Counted from the first letter of the stretch, positions 1 through 10,715 are shown. The stretch: 64,000 nt of DNA from Dehalococcoidia bacterium (GCA_020850615.1 JADZEI010000028.1:1-64000); one strand, 5' to 3'. Numbers and translations: made by a program. The notes: generated from the sequence alone by a model not told the origin.

Positions 1-1898
1 CACTCCACCACGCCCTGCGTGAGGCTCCAGCCCTGGAGCACGTAGCCCGGGGTGATGTCCTCGGTCACGACGACGGTCTCGTCCGCGTCGAAGCTGTACT
101 CGGTCGTGTCGGCGCCAGCGGCCACCGGGATGCCCATGTTGTCGCCGATGTTGACGGTGAACGTGTCACCCGCCGGCGCGCCGTCTCCGGTGACGATCTT
201 GCGGACCTTCACGAAGCCAGGCTGCTCTGTCACCGCTTCAGGCATGTTGTGGAACGTGCAGTTCACGACTTCGTCGGTGGCGATATCGATGGTCACCGAG
301 CTGCCGTCGACCAGAGGCGCCGCCGCCGAACCCGTGCACACGATCGAGTCGAGGTCCCAGCCCGCGACGTCCGCTTCGGTGAAGGTGTAGAGGCCCGGTG
401 TCAGCGGCCCAAACGTGCTGCTGTTACCCAGTGTCGCGTCGGTGTCGACATCGAGCGCGAACGTTTCGGACCCGGTCACCGTCGAGGTGAACCCGAAGTC
501 CGTCCCGTCGTCCTCGCCGTCGGGCACCGTCTTGGTCACGGTGATCGAGCCGAGCACCTCGACCGCGTCGGTGTCGTCGTTGACGACGGTGCAGGTCAGG
601 TCCGCGCCCGCGGTCATGTTCACCGTGCCGTCGGCGGCGCAGTCGCCAGCGAACGCGGTGGTGTACCCGGTGTAGAAACCCTCGCTCACGGTGTACGTGC
701 CCGCATCGAGCGTGTACGCGGTACCGGTGTCCGAACCCGCCGCCGGGCTACCGGCCACGTCCGTGCCGCCGCTCATCACAGAGATCATGAAGTCACCGGC
801 GACGCTAACGCCCTCGTCGTCGTTTACGACTTCCTTGATGACCGTCAGGGTGCCCGTCTCTTCGCTCGCAGCGATGTCGTCGTTGCGGACGGTGCAGGTG
901 TAGCTCTCGCCCGCGGCGAGCGTCACGGTCCCGTCGCCGTCACAGGCGCCGCGAATGCTGCTCTCGTAGCCGGGGTGCGGCCCTTCAGCGACGACGTAGT
1001 CGCCCGCGGGCAGAGAGTACGTCACGCCAGTTGCCGAACCAGAGTCGCTCTCGACTTCCGTGCCGCCCCGGGAGACGGAGATGGTGAAGTCACCTTCGGC
1101 GGCGATCCCGTCGTCGTCGTTCACCAGCTCCTTGATGATCGTCAGGCTTGCATTCCCGGTGCTGCCGCTGTCGTCGTTGCGGACGACGCAGGTGTAGCTC
1201 TCGCCCGCGACCAGCGTCACGCTGCCGTCGCCGTCGCAGGCGCCGCGGATGCTGCTCTCGTACCCGGGATGTGGCCCTTCGGAGACCACGTAGTCGCCCG
1301 CCGGGAGGTCATACGTCACGCCAGTGGCCGAGCCGGCGCCACTCTGGACGACCGAACCGCCCTGGGAGACGGAGATGATGAAGTCGCTTTCTACGGCCGT
1401 CCCGGGGCCATCGTTGACGAGCTCCTTGACGATGGTCAGGCTCGCCGTCTCCGGCTCCGTCTCGACCGGCGCGTTCACGAAGTTGCAGATCCAGTGCTGC
1501 CCCGCCTGGAGGTCCACGCTGGTGCCACCCGCGGGTGCCGCGCTGCGCGCCGTCATAGCGCCTTCGAGCGTGCAACCGAAGCTCAGCAGCTGCCAGCCAT
1601 CGGCCTTCATCTCGGTGATGGTGTAATACCCGGGCGCCAGCTCGTCGAAGGTCGTCGAGCCACCTCCTGCGAGTGAGAACCCGCCGCCAAGGCCGGTGAA
1701 CGCGAACATGGTGCCGTCGTCAGTACCGTCGACGGTCTTCATGACCGTGATCGAACCCGTCTCGGCCGACTGGGCGGTCGCCTGCCTGTCCCGGAGCCCT
1801 GCGACTCCTCCCGCGATTCCCAACGTTATTGCCAGGAGCGCGGCGAGGACGAGTACCCCTCTCCGCCTCCTGGACTTCCCGTACATCGCTAGTGTCAC
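1..1898 (-). CDS. Repeat-built secreted/surface protein, C-terminus cut by window start
   Basis: This minus-strand frame stays open to base 1, so only about 630 N-terminal residues are visible. I chose the GTG at 1898 because GGAGG lies 6 nt upstream; an ATG follows four codons later at 1886. The N-terminus is basic (KSRRRR) followed by a hydrophobic stretch (VLVLAALLAITLGIAGG) and ATA/AQS, a likely signal peptide. Then come tandem beta-sandwich modules of about 98-101 residues, each opening with S(L/I)T(I/V)xK and closing with a TC(T/V)VxNDD-like motif; module starts are near 1442, 1148, 851 and 548. This pattern resembles prealbumin-like/SpaA-type domains found in adhesins. I see no enzyme motif and the anchor would lie outside the window. 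The role in adhesion or surface layer is inferred from architecture alone. Confidence 0.8.
   Translation of the reverse strand, partial: MTLAMYGKSRRRRGVLVLAALLAITLGIAGGVAGLRDRQATAQSAETGSITVMKTVDGTDDGTMFAFTGLGGGFSLAGGGSTTFDELAPGYYTITEMKADGWQLLSFGCTLEGAMTARSAAPAGGTSVDLQAGQHWICNFVNAPVETEPETASLTIVKELVNDGPGTAVESDFIISVSQGGSVVQSGAGSATGVTYDLPAGDYVVSEGPHPGYESSIRGACDGDGSVTLVAGESYTCVVRNDDSGSTGNASLTIIKELVNDDDGIAAEGDFTISVSRGGTEVESDSGSATGVTYSLPAGDYVVAEGPHPGYESSIRGACDGDGTVTLAAGESYTCTVRNDDIAASEETGTLTVIKEVVNDDEGVSVAGDFMISVMSGGTDVAGSPAAGSDTGTAYTLDAGTYTVSEGFYTGYTTAFAGDCAADGTVNMTAGADLTCTVVNDDTDAVEVLGSITVTKTVPDGEDDGTDFGFTSTVTGSETFALDVDTDATLGNSSTFGPLTPGLYTFTEADVAGWDLDSIVCTGSAAAPLVDGSSVTIDIATDEVVNCTFHNMPEAVTEQPGFVKVRKIVTGDGAPAGDTFTVNIGDNMGIPVAAGADTTEYSFDADETVVVTEDITPGYVLQGWSLTQGVVE
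548..1442 (-). repeat. Tandem ~294-303 bp coding repeats
   Basis: Three consecutive in-frame repeats start at 1442, 1148 and 851, with spacings of 294, 297 and 303 bp down to the next, more divergent module at 548. The first two are nearly identical over long stretches (module core with PAGDYVV, GPHPGYESSIRGACDGDG), while the third is clearly related but diverged. They encode the extracellular modules of the surface protein. The near-identity of the first two suggests recent duplication or conversion. Confidence 0.8.
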
Positions 1899-1964
1899 GT
1901 GTGCCCTCCGTCTCTTGTCGGGAGTTACTGGCGCCGGGTGTCCCGGCAAGCGCGTCATCGGCCG

Positions 1965-1981
1965 CCTGCGCGAGGCGCAGG
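1965..1981 (-). promoter_or_regulatory. Leader hairpin upstream of surface protein
   Basis: CCTGCGC, a three-base loop and GCGCAGG form a perfect 7-bp stem about 70 nt upstream of the surface-protein GTG. A second 6-bp stem (GCCGGG/CCCGGC) lies at 1933-1947. Either could shape the 5' leader. I see no known riboswitch consensus, so a regulatory role is speculative. Confidence 0.3.
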
Positions 1982-2068
1982 CCCAGGCAGACACCGCCAT
2001 TCCGGCGGCGCCGCGGGTGTGGAGCTGAGATAGGTGGGTTCAGCCCTGGAACAGACCCCCGCGAGGCG

Positions 2069-2137
2069 TCAGACGAGAGTCACCATCAGCGCGGCGAGCG
2101 AGATCGCTATCAACGAGATCCCGAGCCCCAGCTGCAT
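2069..2137 (-). CDS. 22-residue hydrophobic small peptide
   Basis: The frame MQLGLGISLIAISLAALMVTLV is too short for standard gene calling. An exceptionally good ribosome-binding site (GGGGAGGTG) sits 4-5 nt upstream of its ATG at 2137. All but a few residues are hydrophobic, so it would form one transmembrane helix with almost no flanking charge. It is on the same strand as, and about 170 nt upstream of, the surface-protein gene, so the two could share a transcript. Possible roles are a membrane micro-protein or a leader peptide. It could also be a chance frame; the ribosome-binding site and composition are the only support. Confidence 0.45.
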   Translation of the reverse strand: MQLGLGISLIAISLAALMVTLV

Positions 2138-2347
2138 CGCGCACCTCCCCTGCCGCCTCCCGGCGGTCTGCGTCACAGCGTAGGCCCGGGCCCGTCGCGG
2201 CCCATTGCACGGCCCCGCGCATGCAATAACAGGCCGGTTTCAGAGGCGTGTCCCTTCCGCCCCGCAGCTTTGAAGCCCCACCCCGCCACCGCCGACGCCC
2301 ATCCGGTAGACTGCGCCCCGCAGAACAGCAGGGAGAAGGGAATCCGA

Positions 2348-3217
2348 ATGACACTCGAAGGAAAAGTCGCACTCGTAACCGGCGGAGGCTCCGGCATTGG
2401 CCGCGGCACCGCCGTCCGCCTCGCCCGCGACGGCGCGAACATCTGCGTCGCCGATATCGACATGGATGGCGCCGAAGAGACCGCCTCCATGATCCGCGAG
2501 TTCGGCCGCGACGCCATTACCGTCCGCGCCAACGTCGCCGCGAAGCCACAGGTCCAGGAGGCGTTCGACCGCTGCGTGAAGGACCTCGGCCGCCTCGATG
2601 TCGCCGTCGCCAACGCCGGCATCGGCCGCGGCGCCTCCGTCTTCGACATGGAGCTCAAGGACTGGCAGGACCAGGTCGACATCAACCTCACCGGCGTCTT
2701 CCTCACCGTCCAGGCGGCCGCCCAGCGCATGCGCGACCTCGGCAACGGCGGGCGCATCGTTTGCATCTCCTCGCTCGCCGCCCTCAACACCGGCGCGAAC
2801 ACCTGGTCCTACTCCGCCACCAAGGCCGGCGTCGCGATGATGGTCCGCGGCTGGGCGCAGGAGTTGGGCCCCCACGGGATTACCATCAACGCCATCGGCC
2901 CCGGCGTCATCGACACGCCCCTTGCCCACGCCCTCGCCGGCGACGAAGGCGGCCCCATCCGCACCAACCTCGAGCAGCGCACTCCCATCGGCCGCGTCGG
3001 CCGCCCCAGCGACATCGCCGGGCTCATCTCGTTCATGGCCGGCCCCGACGGCGAGTTCATGAGCGGCTCCTACGTCCTCATCGACGGCGGCATCCGCGAT
3101 GCCCGCCCGCCGATGGCCGAGGACCCGAACGACCCGCGCGTCCAGGAGATCATGCGCCACCAGGCCACCGGCATGGCCCGCCGCGAGAAGCTCCAGCCCC
3201 TCATCGACGCCCGCTGA
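2348..3217 (+). CDS. Short-chain dehydrogenase/reductase (SDR)
   Basis: This 289-residue classical SDR is an NAD(P)-dependent oxidoreductase of hydroxyl or keto substrates. The cofactor motif TGGGSGIG is at residues 11-18, Asp36 after the second strand favours NAD(H), NAG is at 89-91, and the catalytic set is Ser141/142, Tyr155 and Lys159 (YSATK). The ATG at 2348 follows a GGGAGAAGGG ribosome-binding site. The length is slightly above the usual 250 because of a roughly 30-residue charged C-terminal tail (about 260-289). The substrate cannot be read from sequence. The gene stands alone and ends at a strong terminator at 3234-3275. Confidence 0.92.
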   Translation: MTLEGKVALVTGGGSGIGRGTAVRLARDGANICVADIDMDGAEETASMIREFGRDAITVRANVAAKPQVQEAFDRCVKDLGRLDVAVANAGIGRGASVFDMELKDWQDQVDINLTGVFLTVQAAAQRMRDLGNGGRIVCISSLAALNTGANTWSYSATKAGVAMMVRGWAQELGPHGITINAIGPGVIDTPLAHALAGDEGGPIRTNLEQRTPIGRVGRPSDIAGLISFMAGPDGEFMSGSYVLIDGGIRDARPPMAEDPNDPRVQEIMRHQATGMARREKLQPLIDAR

Positions 3218-3233
3218 CGCCACTCCGGGACAC

Positions 3234-3275
3234 CGCCACGAGGCCGGTTTCGAATACGCCGGCCTCGTGGCGTTT
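3234..3275 (+). terminator. Rho-independent terminator of SDR gene
   Basis: CGCCACGAGGCCGG (3234-3247) pairs perfectly with CCGGCCTCGTGGCG (3259-3272) across an 11-nt loop and is followed by TTT. It lies 16 nt after the SDR stop codon. The 14-bp GC-rich stem makes this one of the clearest terminators in the window. Confidence 0.8.
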
Positions 3276-3390
3276 ACGCTGTTTCCTTCCTCCGCGCCGT
3301 TGTACCGTGCCCTCTCGAGGGGCGCGAATCTCGCGCATTCGGGGACGGCCGTGCCCATCCGCACGGCGCCCGCAACCAGGAAGGTATCCC

Positions 3391-4341
3391 GTGCAGTTCG
3401 ACAATCCCGTCACCCGCATGCTGGGTGTCGAAATCCCGATCCTCCAGGCGCCGATGGGCTACATCGCGAAGCCCGACCTCGTCGCCGCCGTCTCCGAAGC
3501 CGGCGCCATGGGCCTTGTGCCCGGCTCGCTCGGCATCGAAGAGGTGCGCGCCGACATCCGCCGCGTCCGTGAGCTCACCAGCAAGCCCTTCGGCATCAAT
3601 CTGCCCATCGCCTTCATCCGCGATGTCGCCATCGTCGACATGATCGTCGAGGAGGGCGTCCGCTTCGTCACCACCTCCGCCGGCTCGCCCGACACCCACA
3701 CCGCCCGCCTGAAGGACGCCGGCCTGACCGTCTTCCACGTCGTGCCCACGCTCCGCGCAGCCCAGAAAGCGGTCGCCGCCGGCGTCGATGGCCTCGTCGT
3801 CGAAGGCAGCGAGGGCGCCGGCTTCAAGAACCCGCGCGAAGTCTCGACGATGGTCCTGCTGCCGCTCATTGCCTCGCAGCTCGGCGTGCCGATCATCGCC
3901 GCCGGCGGCATCGCCGATGGCCGCTCCATGGCCGCCGCCTTCGCGCTCGGCGCCGAGGGCGTCCAGATGGGCACTCGCATGGTCGCAACGAAGGAATCGC
4001 CCGTCCACGAGAACATGAAGCTCGCCATCGTCGCTGCTGCCGAGACCGACACGCTCATGCTGAACAAGGAGCGCGGCAAGCCCGTCCGCGTCCTCCGCAC
4101 CCAGACCACCTCCGCCATGGAGTTCGACAACGCGCGCGACGCGATGGAGCTCCTCGGCGACATCGCCGCCCTCTACGAACGCGGCGACCTCGAGGCCTCG
4201 CTTGCCCAGTGCGGCCAGGTCGCCGGTCGCATCGACGCCATCGTCCCCGCCGGCGAAATCATCCGGAAGACCGTCGAAGAGTTCGATGCCGTCCTCCGCG
4301 GCATGGCCAACCACTACCTCGGCACCCCCACCCCCGCCTGA
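3391..4341 (+). CDS. Nitronate monooxygenase family flavoprotein
   Basis: This 316-residue TIM-barrel FMN protein belongs to the nitronate monooxygenase (2-nitropropane dioxygenase) family, which oxidises nitronates to carbonyl compounds and nitrite. The N-terminus (NPVTRMLGVEIPILQAPMG) is the family hallmark. A glycine-rich phosphate-binding segment (IIAAGGIADGR, then GVQMGTR) lies about two-thirds along. The GTG start at 3391 is preceded by AGGAAGG; the ATG at 3418 would remove the conserved N-terminal strand. Related enoyl-reductase-like or dioxygenase-like relatives share this fold, so the substrate is uncertain. It converges with the M16 peptidase gene. Confidence 0.88.
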   Translation: MQFDNPVTRMLGVEIPILQAPMGYIAKPDLVAAVSEAGAMGLVPGSLGIEEVRADIRRVRELTSKPFGINLPIAFIRDVAIVDMIVEEGVRFVTTSAGSPDTHTARLKDAGLTVFHVVPTLRAAQKAVAAGVDGLVVEGSEGAGFKNPREVSTMVLLPLIASQLGVPIIAAGGIADGRSMAAAFALGAEGVQMGTRMVATKESPVHENMKLAIVAAAETDTLMLNKERGKPVRVLRTQTTSAMEFDNARDAMELLGDIAALYERGDLEASLAQCGQVAGRIDAIVPAGEIIRKTVEEFDAVLRGMANHYLGTPTPA

Positions 4342-4357
4342 TATCCCGCCCCAAACT

Positions 4358-4380
4358 CCCCTCTCCCTCCGGGAGAGGGG
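4358..4380. terminator. Bidirectional hairpin between convergent genes
   Basis: CCCCTCTCCC (4358-4367), a 3-nt loop and GGGAGAGGGG (4371-4380) form a perfect 10-bp stem between the nitronate monooxygenase and M16 genes, which run toward each other. The following GCCGGGGGTGAGGG resembles a family of intergenic palindromes seen dispersed in many high-GC genomes. It may act as a terminator in both directions or be a REP-like repeat. Only one copy is visible in this window. Confidence 0.6.
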
Positions 4381-4447
4381 CCGGGGGTGAGGGCGCGCCG
4401 CCAACTCCCCCCGGGGTAGAACAGAATCCCTACCCGGGCCGAGGGCC

Positions 4448-7222
<2,775 letters not shown>

Positions 7223-7337
7223 AGCTGCTCCGCGGCGGGGGATGTTGGGCACAGTCTACGGCCCAAATCCGCAAGCGGACGGAACTATCACGGCCTTCGC
7301 GACGTAGTAATGATTGGTGCGTGGAGCAAACGGCCCA

Positions 7338-7368
7338 CCCGCCCGGGCGCACATGCGCCCCGGGCGGG
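7338..7368 (-). terminator. Terminator after copper-chaperone gene
   Basis: A GC-rich palindrome (CCCGCCCGGG...CCCGGGCGGG, loop around ACAT) lies 20 nt downstream of the PCuAC stop on the minus strand and is followed there by GTTTG. It probably ends the SCO1-PCuAC transcript. Confidence 0.65.
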
Positions 7369-7387
7369 CCCTGTTCTTCCTGGTGGC

Positions 7388-8032
7388 CTAGCGCATCGCC
7401 GTGCCAGTCGCGCTGGCCGTGGCCGTGCCCATCCCGTGGCCGCTCGTCGCCGTCCCGGTGCCCGACATGCCGCCCGAGCCCATGTCCATGCCGCCGCCCT
7501 GCTTCACTTCAGCCGTCACGTGGATCTTCCCCGCCTTCTCGAAGACCAGGTCGATCTCGACCTTCTGGCCCACGTCCAGCTTCTTGGTCGGCAGGTCCAT
7601 CAGCATGATGTGGTAGCCGCCCGGCTTGAGCTCCACGCTCGCATTCGCCGGGATCACCAGCCCGCCCGGGATCTCCTGCATCTTGCTCGTGTTGCCTTCG
7701 GTGATCACCTCGTGGATCTGCACCTTCGGCGAAACGTCGGCGGTCGCGCTCACCAGCCGGTCCTGCACGCCCGTGTTCTTGATCATCATGTAGGCCGCCG
7801 AAACGTCGTTCGTCGTCGCACGCGCCCACACCCCTGAGATCGTAATCGGGCTTGCGACCTGCGTCGCCGTACCGGTGGTCGTGGTCGCCGCGGTAGACGT
7901 GGTCGTCGCCGTCGCCGTGTCCGCCGCGTCGTCGTCATCGTCGTCCCCGCCGCAGGCGGCAGCCACCAGGCTCACGGATACAGCCGTCATCGCCAGCAGC
8001 AGCGCTACCCGGCGAGGTGTCCGGAAGTTCAT
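7388..8032 (-). CDS. PCu(A)C-type periplasmic copper chaperone lipoprotein
   Basis: This 214-residue secreted protein delivers Cu(I) to the CuA site of cytochrome c oxidase in characterised relatives. A signal peptide ends in the lipobox LVAAAC (Cys27), followed by an Asp/Thr-rich linker. The PCu(A)C domain contains the copper motif His...Met...His-x-Met (HEVITEGNTSKM and HIMLM). The C-terminus is rich in Met, Gly, Ser and His, perhaps an additional metal-binding tail. The ATG at 8032 overlaps the SCO1 stop codon as ATGA, indicating translational coupling; an upstream in-frame ATG at 8041 lies inside the ribosome-binding region. Confidence 0.93.
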   Translation of the reverse strand: MNFRTPRRVALLLAMTAVSVSLVAAACGGDDDDDDAADTATATTTSTAATTTTGTATQVASPITISGVWARATTNDVSAAYMMIKNTGVQDRLVSATADVSPKVQIHEVITEGNTSKMQEIPGGLVIPANASVELKPGGYHIMLMDLPTKKLDVGQKVEIDLVFEKAGKIHVTAEVKQGGGMDMGSGGMSGTGTATSGHGMGTATASATGTAMR

Positions 8033-8688
8033 TGTTCCCATCCTTCGTCAATCAGCTTGTTCAGGTCGTGCACCCAGTTCTCGAGCTCGAACCCGTTGGG
8101 GAACGCGAGCGGCGCAACGTTGTCTTCGGTGTAGGCCAGCACCAGCGCGGCATGGCTCACGGCGTAGTTGCCGTCGCCCAGGTCCGTGAACGTGGGATGG
8201 GCCATGTGCAGCTGGTCGTGCACCGAATTGATCTGTTCTTCGGTGCCGGTCAACCCGATGAACGATGTCGAGAAGTGGTCCAGCCACTTCCGCATCACCT
8301 CGGGCGTGTCACGCGCCGGGTCTGCCGTGATGAACACCACGTTCAGCTTCGCCGCGTCTTCCGCGCCCAGCTGCTCCATCGCGTCCGCGACCTCGAGCAT
8401 GTGCGTCGGGCAGATGTCCGGGCAGTGTGTGTAGCCGATGTAGAGGAGCGTCAGCTCCCCTTCGGTCTCCTTCCGGAGGTCGAACGGGTTGCCGTCCGTG
8501 TCCGTCAGGACGATGTCGGGCTTATCGAACGGGGGAGTGACGATGCCTCCGCGAAATCGGTCAGCGGTCGTGGTAGGCGAAGCGGTCGGGTCCGTGGAAT
8601 CGGACGCGTCGTCATCGCCGGAATTGCAGGCAGCGGCCGAAAGCACCGCGACGGCGCAGAGAGCCGCTGCGAGCGTCTTTCGCAGCAT
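8029..8688 (-). CDS. SCO1/SenC copper-dependent thioredoxin-fold lipoprotein
   Basis: This 219-residue protein belongs to the SCO family, which matures the CuA centre of cytochrome oxidase. It has a lipoprotein signal with Cys21 (SAAAC), a Thr/Asp-rich linker, and the copper/redox motif CPDIC (Cys89 and Cys93) with the conserved distal His near 180 (YAVSHAAL). All three copper ligands are present. It is co-transcribed with the PCu(A)C chaperone, overlapping by 4 nt, and follows a small His-rich membrane protein. The three genes make a plausible copper-insertion unit. Confidence 0.94.
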   Translation of the reverse strand: MLRKTLAAALCAVAVLSAAACNSGDDDASDSTDPTASPTTTADRFRGGIVTPPFDKPDIVLTDTDGNPFDLRKETEGELTLLYIGYTHCPDICPTHMLEVADAMEQLGAEDAAKLNVVFITADPARDTPEVMRKWLDHFSTSFIGLTGTEEQINSVHDQLHMAHPTFTDLGDGNYAVSHAALVLAYTEDNVAPLAFPNGFELENWVHDLNKLIDEGWEQ

Positions 8689-8729
8689 GGGGGTTCTCCT
8701 GTATCTGGGAGGCGAAGCGAACGGGCAGG

Positions 8730-9116
8730 TCAGGCCCCTCGCGGCGGCGGCGTGTCTGGTCCGCGCGCGTCGGCGCCAATGAGGGCGGCCGCGTCCCCGG
8801 GCGGTGCAAACGTCCTGATCTCGGCCGTCGCCGTGGCAAAAGCGGCGGCGAGCGTCGCAACCGGCACCGAGATGGTAGGCGGCGAATCCGTACAGCCCTC
8901 AGGGTCGCCGTGGCAGTGCGCGTCGTGGTCCCCAGCATGCTGGTGACCATCGCTGCGCTGCGCGAACCCGATGTAGTAATCCGTACCAGGGATGTCCAGC
9001 TGCAGCGTCCAGTGGCCCGCATACAGCAGAGACGGCAAGAAGGCAGCCAGCAAGAGCCAACTACCGCGCCGGTGGGCAATTCCCCACCAGTCCATGCGCC
9101 AGCGCTGTCGTTCCAT
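8730..9116 (-). CDS. Small His/Cys-rich membrane protein of copper cluster
   Basis: This 128-residue protein has no recognised family. From the ATG at 9116 (GTGGGG upstream) it has a basic tryptophan-rich N-terminus, one transmembrane stretch (about residues 20-36), then HWTLQLDIPGTDYYIGFAQ. Next come a His/Cys cluster (HQHAGDHDAHCHGDPEGC), a second hydrophobic stretch (VPVATLAAAFATATAEI) and a Pro/Asp-rich tail. Its position 41 nt upstream of SCO1 and its metal-ligand-rich loop suggest copper handling or an oxidase-assembly role. Function is inferred only from context and composition. The frame is open further upstream to 9281, but that part looks non-coding. Confidence 0.7.
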   Translation of the reverse strand: MERQRWRMDWWGIAHRRGSWLLLAAFLPSLLYAGHWTLQLDIPGTDYYIGFAQRSDGHQHAGDHDAHCHGDPEGCTDSPPTISVPVATLAAAFATATAEIRTFAPPGDAAALIGADARGPDTPPPRGA

Positions 9117-9219
9117 CCCCACAACCAGCGTAAGCGAGCCCGCGGGCAGCCGCGAGGGGCCGATCGGCCCTATCTTGCGCGGATTCGCGTATTCCGTACC
9201 GTGCCCATACGCTCCCACC

Positions 9220-9750
9220 GTGCGCGTCCTCATCACTGCCGAAGAAATCGCTTCCTGCGTGCGCGAGCTCGGTGCCCGCATCGCCGACGACTACCGCGAT
9301 TCGCCCGACCTCGTCCTTGTCGGCGTCCTCCGCGGCTCGTTCTGCTTCCTCGCAGACCTCGCCCGGGCCATTCACGTGCCCCTGCGCGTCGATTGCATCG
9401 GCCTGGCCAGCTACGCCGGCGACCGCGCCGGCGCCGTGCGCATCACCTCCGACCTCGTCGAGAACATCGAGGGCGCCGATGTCATCGTCGTCGAAGACAT
9501 CATCGAGCGCGGCTCCACCCTCGGCGCCGCGCTCGAGCTCCTCGCCGCCCGCCAGCCCGCAAGCCTCGCGGTCTGCTCCATCCTCCGCAAGGACGTCCCC
9601 CGCGAGCACGACATCGACGCCCGCTACGTCGGCTTCGAAATCGCCGACGAATTCGTCGTCGGCTACGGGCTGGACTACGCCCAGCGCTTCCGCAACCTGC
9701 CCTACATCGGCATCCCCGGCCCCGAAGACCTCGCCGCCCACCCGGGTTGA
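9220..9750 (+). CDS. hpt: Hypoxanthine phosphoribosyltransferase
   Basis: This 176-residue purine phosphoribosyltransferase converts hypoxanthine or guanine plus PRPP to IMP or GMP. Family landmarks run in order: LVGVLRGSFCFLADLARAI, VDCIGLASYAG, the PRPP loop (VIVVEDIIERGSTL) and the C-terminal YVGFEIADEFVVGYGLDYAQRFRNLPYIG. The PRPP loop has IERGST where most members read IDTGLT, a conspicuous substitution. The GTG at 9220 gives the normal family length. No clear ribosome-binding site precedes it, so the transcript may be leaderless. It is divergent from the copper cluster. Confidence 0.92.
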   Translation: MRVLITAEEIASCVRELGARIADDYRDSPDLVLVGVLRGSFCFLADLARAIHVPLRVDCIGLASYAGDRAGAVRITSDLVENIEGADVIVVEDIIERGSTLGAALELLAARQPASLAVCSILRKDVPREHDIDARYVGFEIADEFVVGYGLDYAQRFRNLPYIGIPGPEDLAAHPG

Positions 9751-9803
9751 CGCTCCCCCGGCCCGGGACAGACGATCCGCCCGTCCGCCATGGAGGGATC
9801 GGC

Positions 9804-10715
9804 ATGCGCCTCGGTATCTCGCTCACCAGCTTCCACGCCACCGATGATGTGCGCGCCGGTGCGCGCTGGATGATCGAACGCGCAGCTGCCGCCCGCGAAG
9901 CCGGCCTCGATTCGCTCTTCATCGGCGACCACCACGTGATGCCTGCCCCCTACTACCAGAACACGCCGATGTTGGGCCGCCTCCTCGCCGAATGGGACGA
10001 GCGCCCGGCCGGCTGCCTCTTCCTCATGCCGCTCTGGAGCCCCGTCCTCCTCGCCGAACAGGTCGGCACCCTCGCCTCCATCGCCCGCGGCCGCTTCATC
10101 ATCCAGTGCGCCATCGGCGACGGCCCCGGCCAGTTCGCCGGCATGGGCGTCGACATCAAGAAGCGCCCCTCCATGTTCGAAGAGGGCATCGACATCGTCC
10201 GCCGCCTGCTCGCCGGTGAGCGCGTCAGCAGCTCCGGCCGCTACCACATCGAGGGCGCACGGGTGAACCCGCTTCCGCCCGAGCCGGTCGAGTTCTGGGT
10301 CGGCGGCTCCGCCGATATCGCGATCGACCGCGCAGCCCGCGTCGGCGATGGCTTCCTCGGCGCCCCGAACGGCACCCCGGAGCGCTGCGCCCACGAGGCC
10401 GCCGTCTACCTCGATGCCTGCAAGCGCCACGGCCGCACCCCGACCGCGGTCGCTCTCCGCCGCGATGTCTACGTCGGCGCGACCGCGTCCGAAGCGCGCG
10501 CCATCGGCGAGCAGGCCATCGCCCAGGGCTACCGCGGCTTCGAAGCCGGCGCCCTCACCTTCGGCGATGTCGAGGAGGTGGCCGCGCAGTTCACGCAATA
10601 CGCCGCGATGGGCTACACCGACATCATCGTCCGCCACCTCGTCGACGACCAGGACCTCGTGCTCGGATCGCTCCGCCGGCTGGCCGACGTGCGCCGCCTC
10701 ATCGCCAGCGCCTGA
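9804..10715 (+). CDS. LLM-class flavin/F420-dependent oxidoreductase
   Basis: This 303-residue luciferase-like TIM barrel begins MRLGISLTSFHATDD, contains SLFIGDHH and LLAEQVGTLASIARGRF typical of the family, and has EFWVGGSADIAIDRAARVGDGFLG near the middle. Members use reduced FMN or F420. The aligned features look closer to the F420-type branch, but cofactor and substrate are not provable here. The start has GGAGGGATC upstream. It is followed 39 nt later by a nitroreductase-family gene, a plausible two-gene flavin redox operon. Confidence 0.88.
   Translation: MRLGISLTSFHATDDVRAGARWMIERAAAAREAGLDSLFIGDHHVMPAPYYQNTPMLGRLLAEWDERPAGCLFLMPLWSPVLLAEQVGTLASIARGRFIIQCAIGDGPGQFAGMGVDIKKRPSMFEEGIDIVRRLLAGERVSSSGRYHIEGARVNPLPPEPVEFWVGGSADIAIDRAARVGDGFLGAPNGTPERCAHEAAVYLDACKRHGRTPTAVALRRDVYVGATASEARAIGEQAIAQGYRGFEAGALTFGDVEEVAAQFTQYAAMGYTDIIVRHLVDDQDLVLGSLRRLADVRRLIASA

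Larger units (their letters stand above)
1899..2347. other. Divergent intergenic region
   Basis: This 449-bp gap separates the minus-strand surface protein from the plus-strand SDR gene. It holds the small hydrophobic ORF at 2069-2137 and two short leader hairpins at 1933-1981. I see no convincing -35/-10 pair, tRNA or further ORF in it. Confidence 0.5.

Noticed and set aside
249-1676. A 475-residue plus-strand open frame
   Set aside because: It is antisense to the repeat-built surface protein, whose minus frame has a signal peptide and homologous modules; the plus translation is Arg/Val/Asp-rich without motif.
2240-3364. A 374-residue minus-strand frame opposite the SDR gene
   Set aside because: Low-complexity Gly/Ala/Asp translation; the SDR frame has all catalytic motifs and a ribosome-binding site.
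9117-9281. Longer N-terminus for the small His/Cys-rich protein
   Set aside because: The additional 55 residues are Arg/Gly/Pro-rich without coding character and cross the divergent hpt start region.
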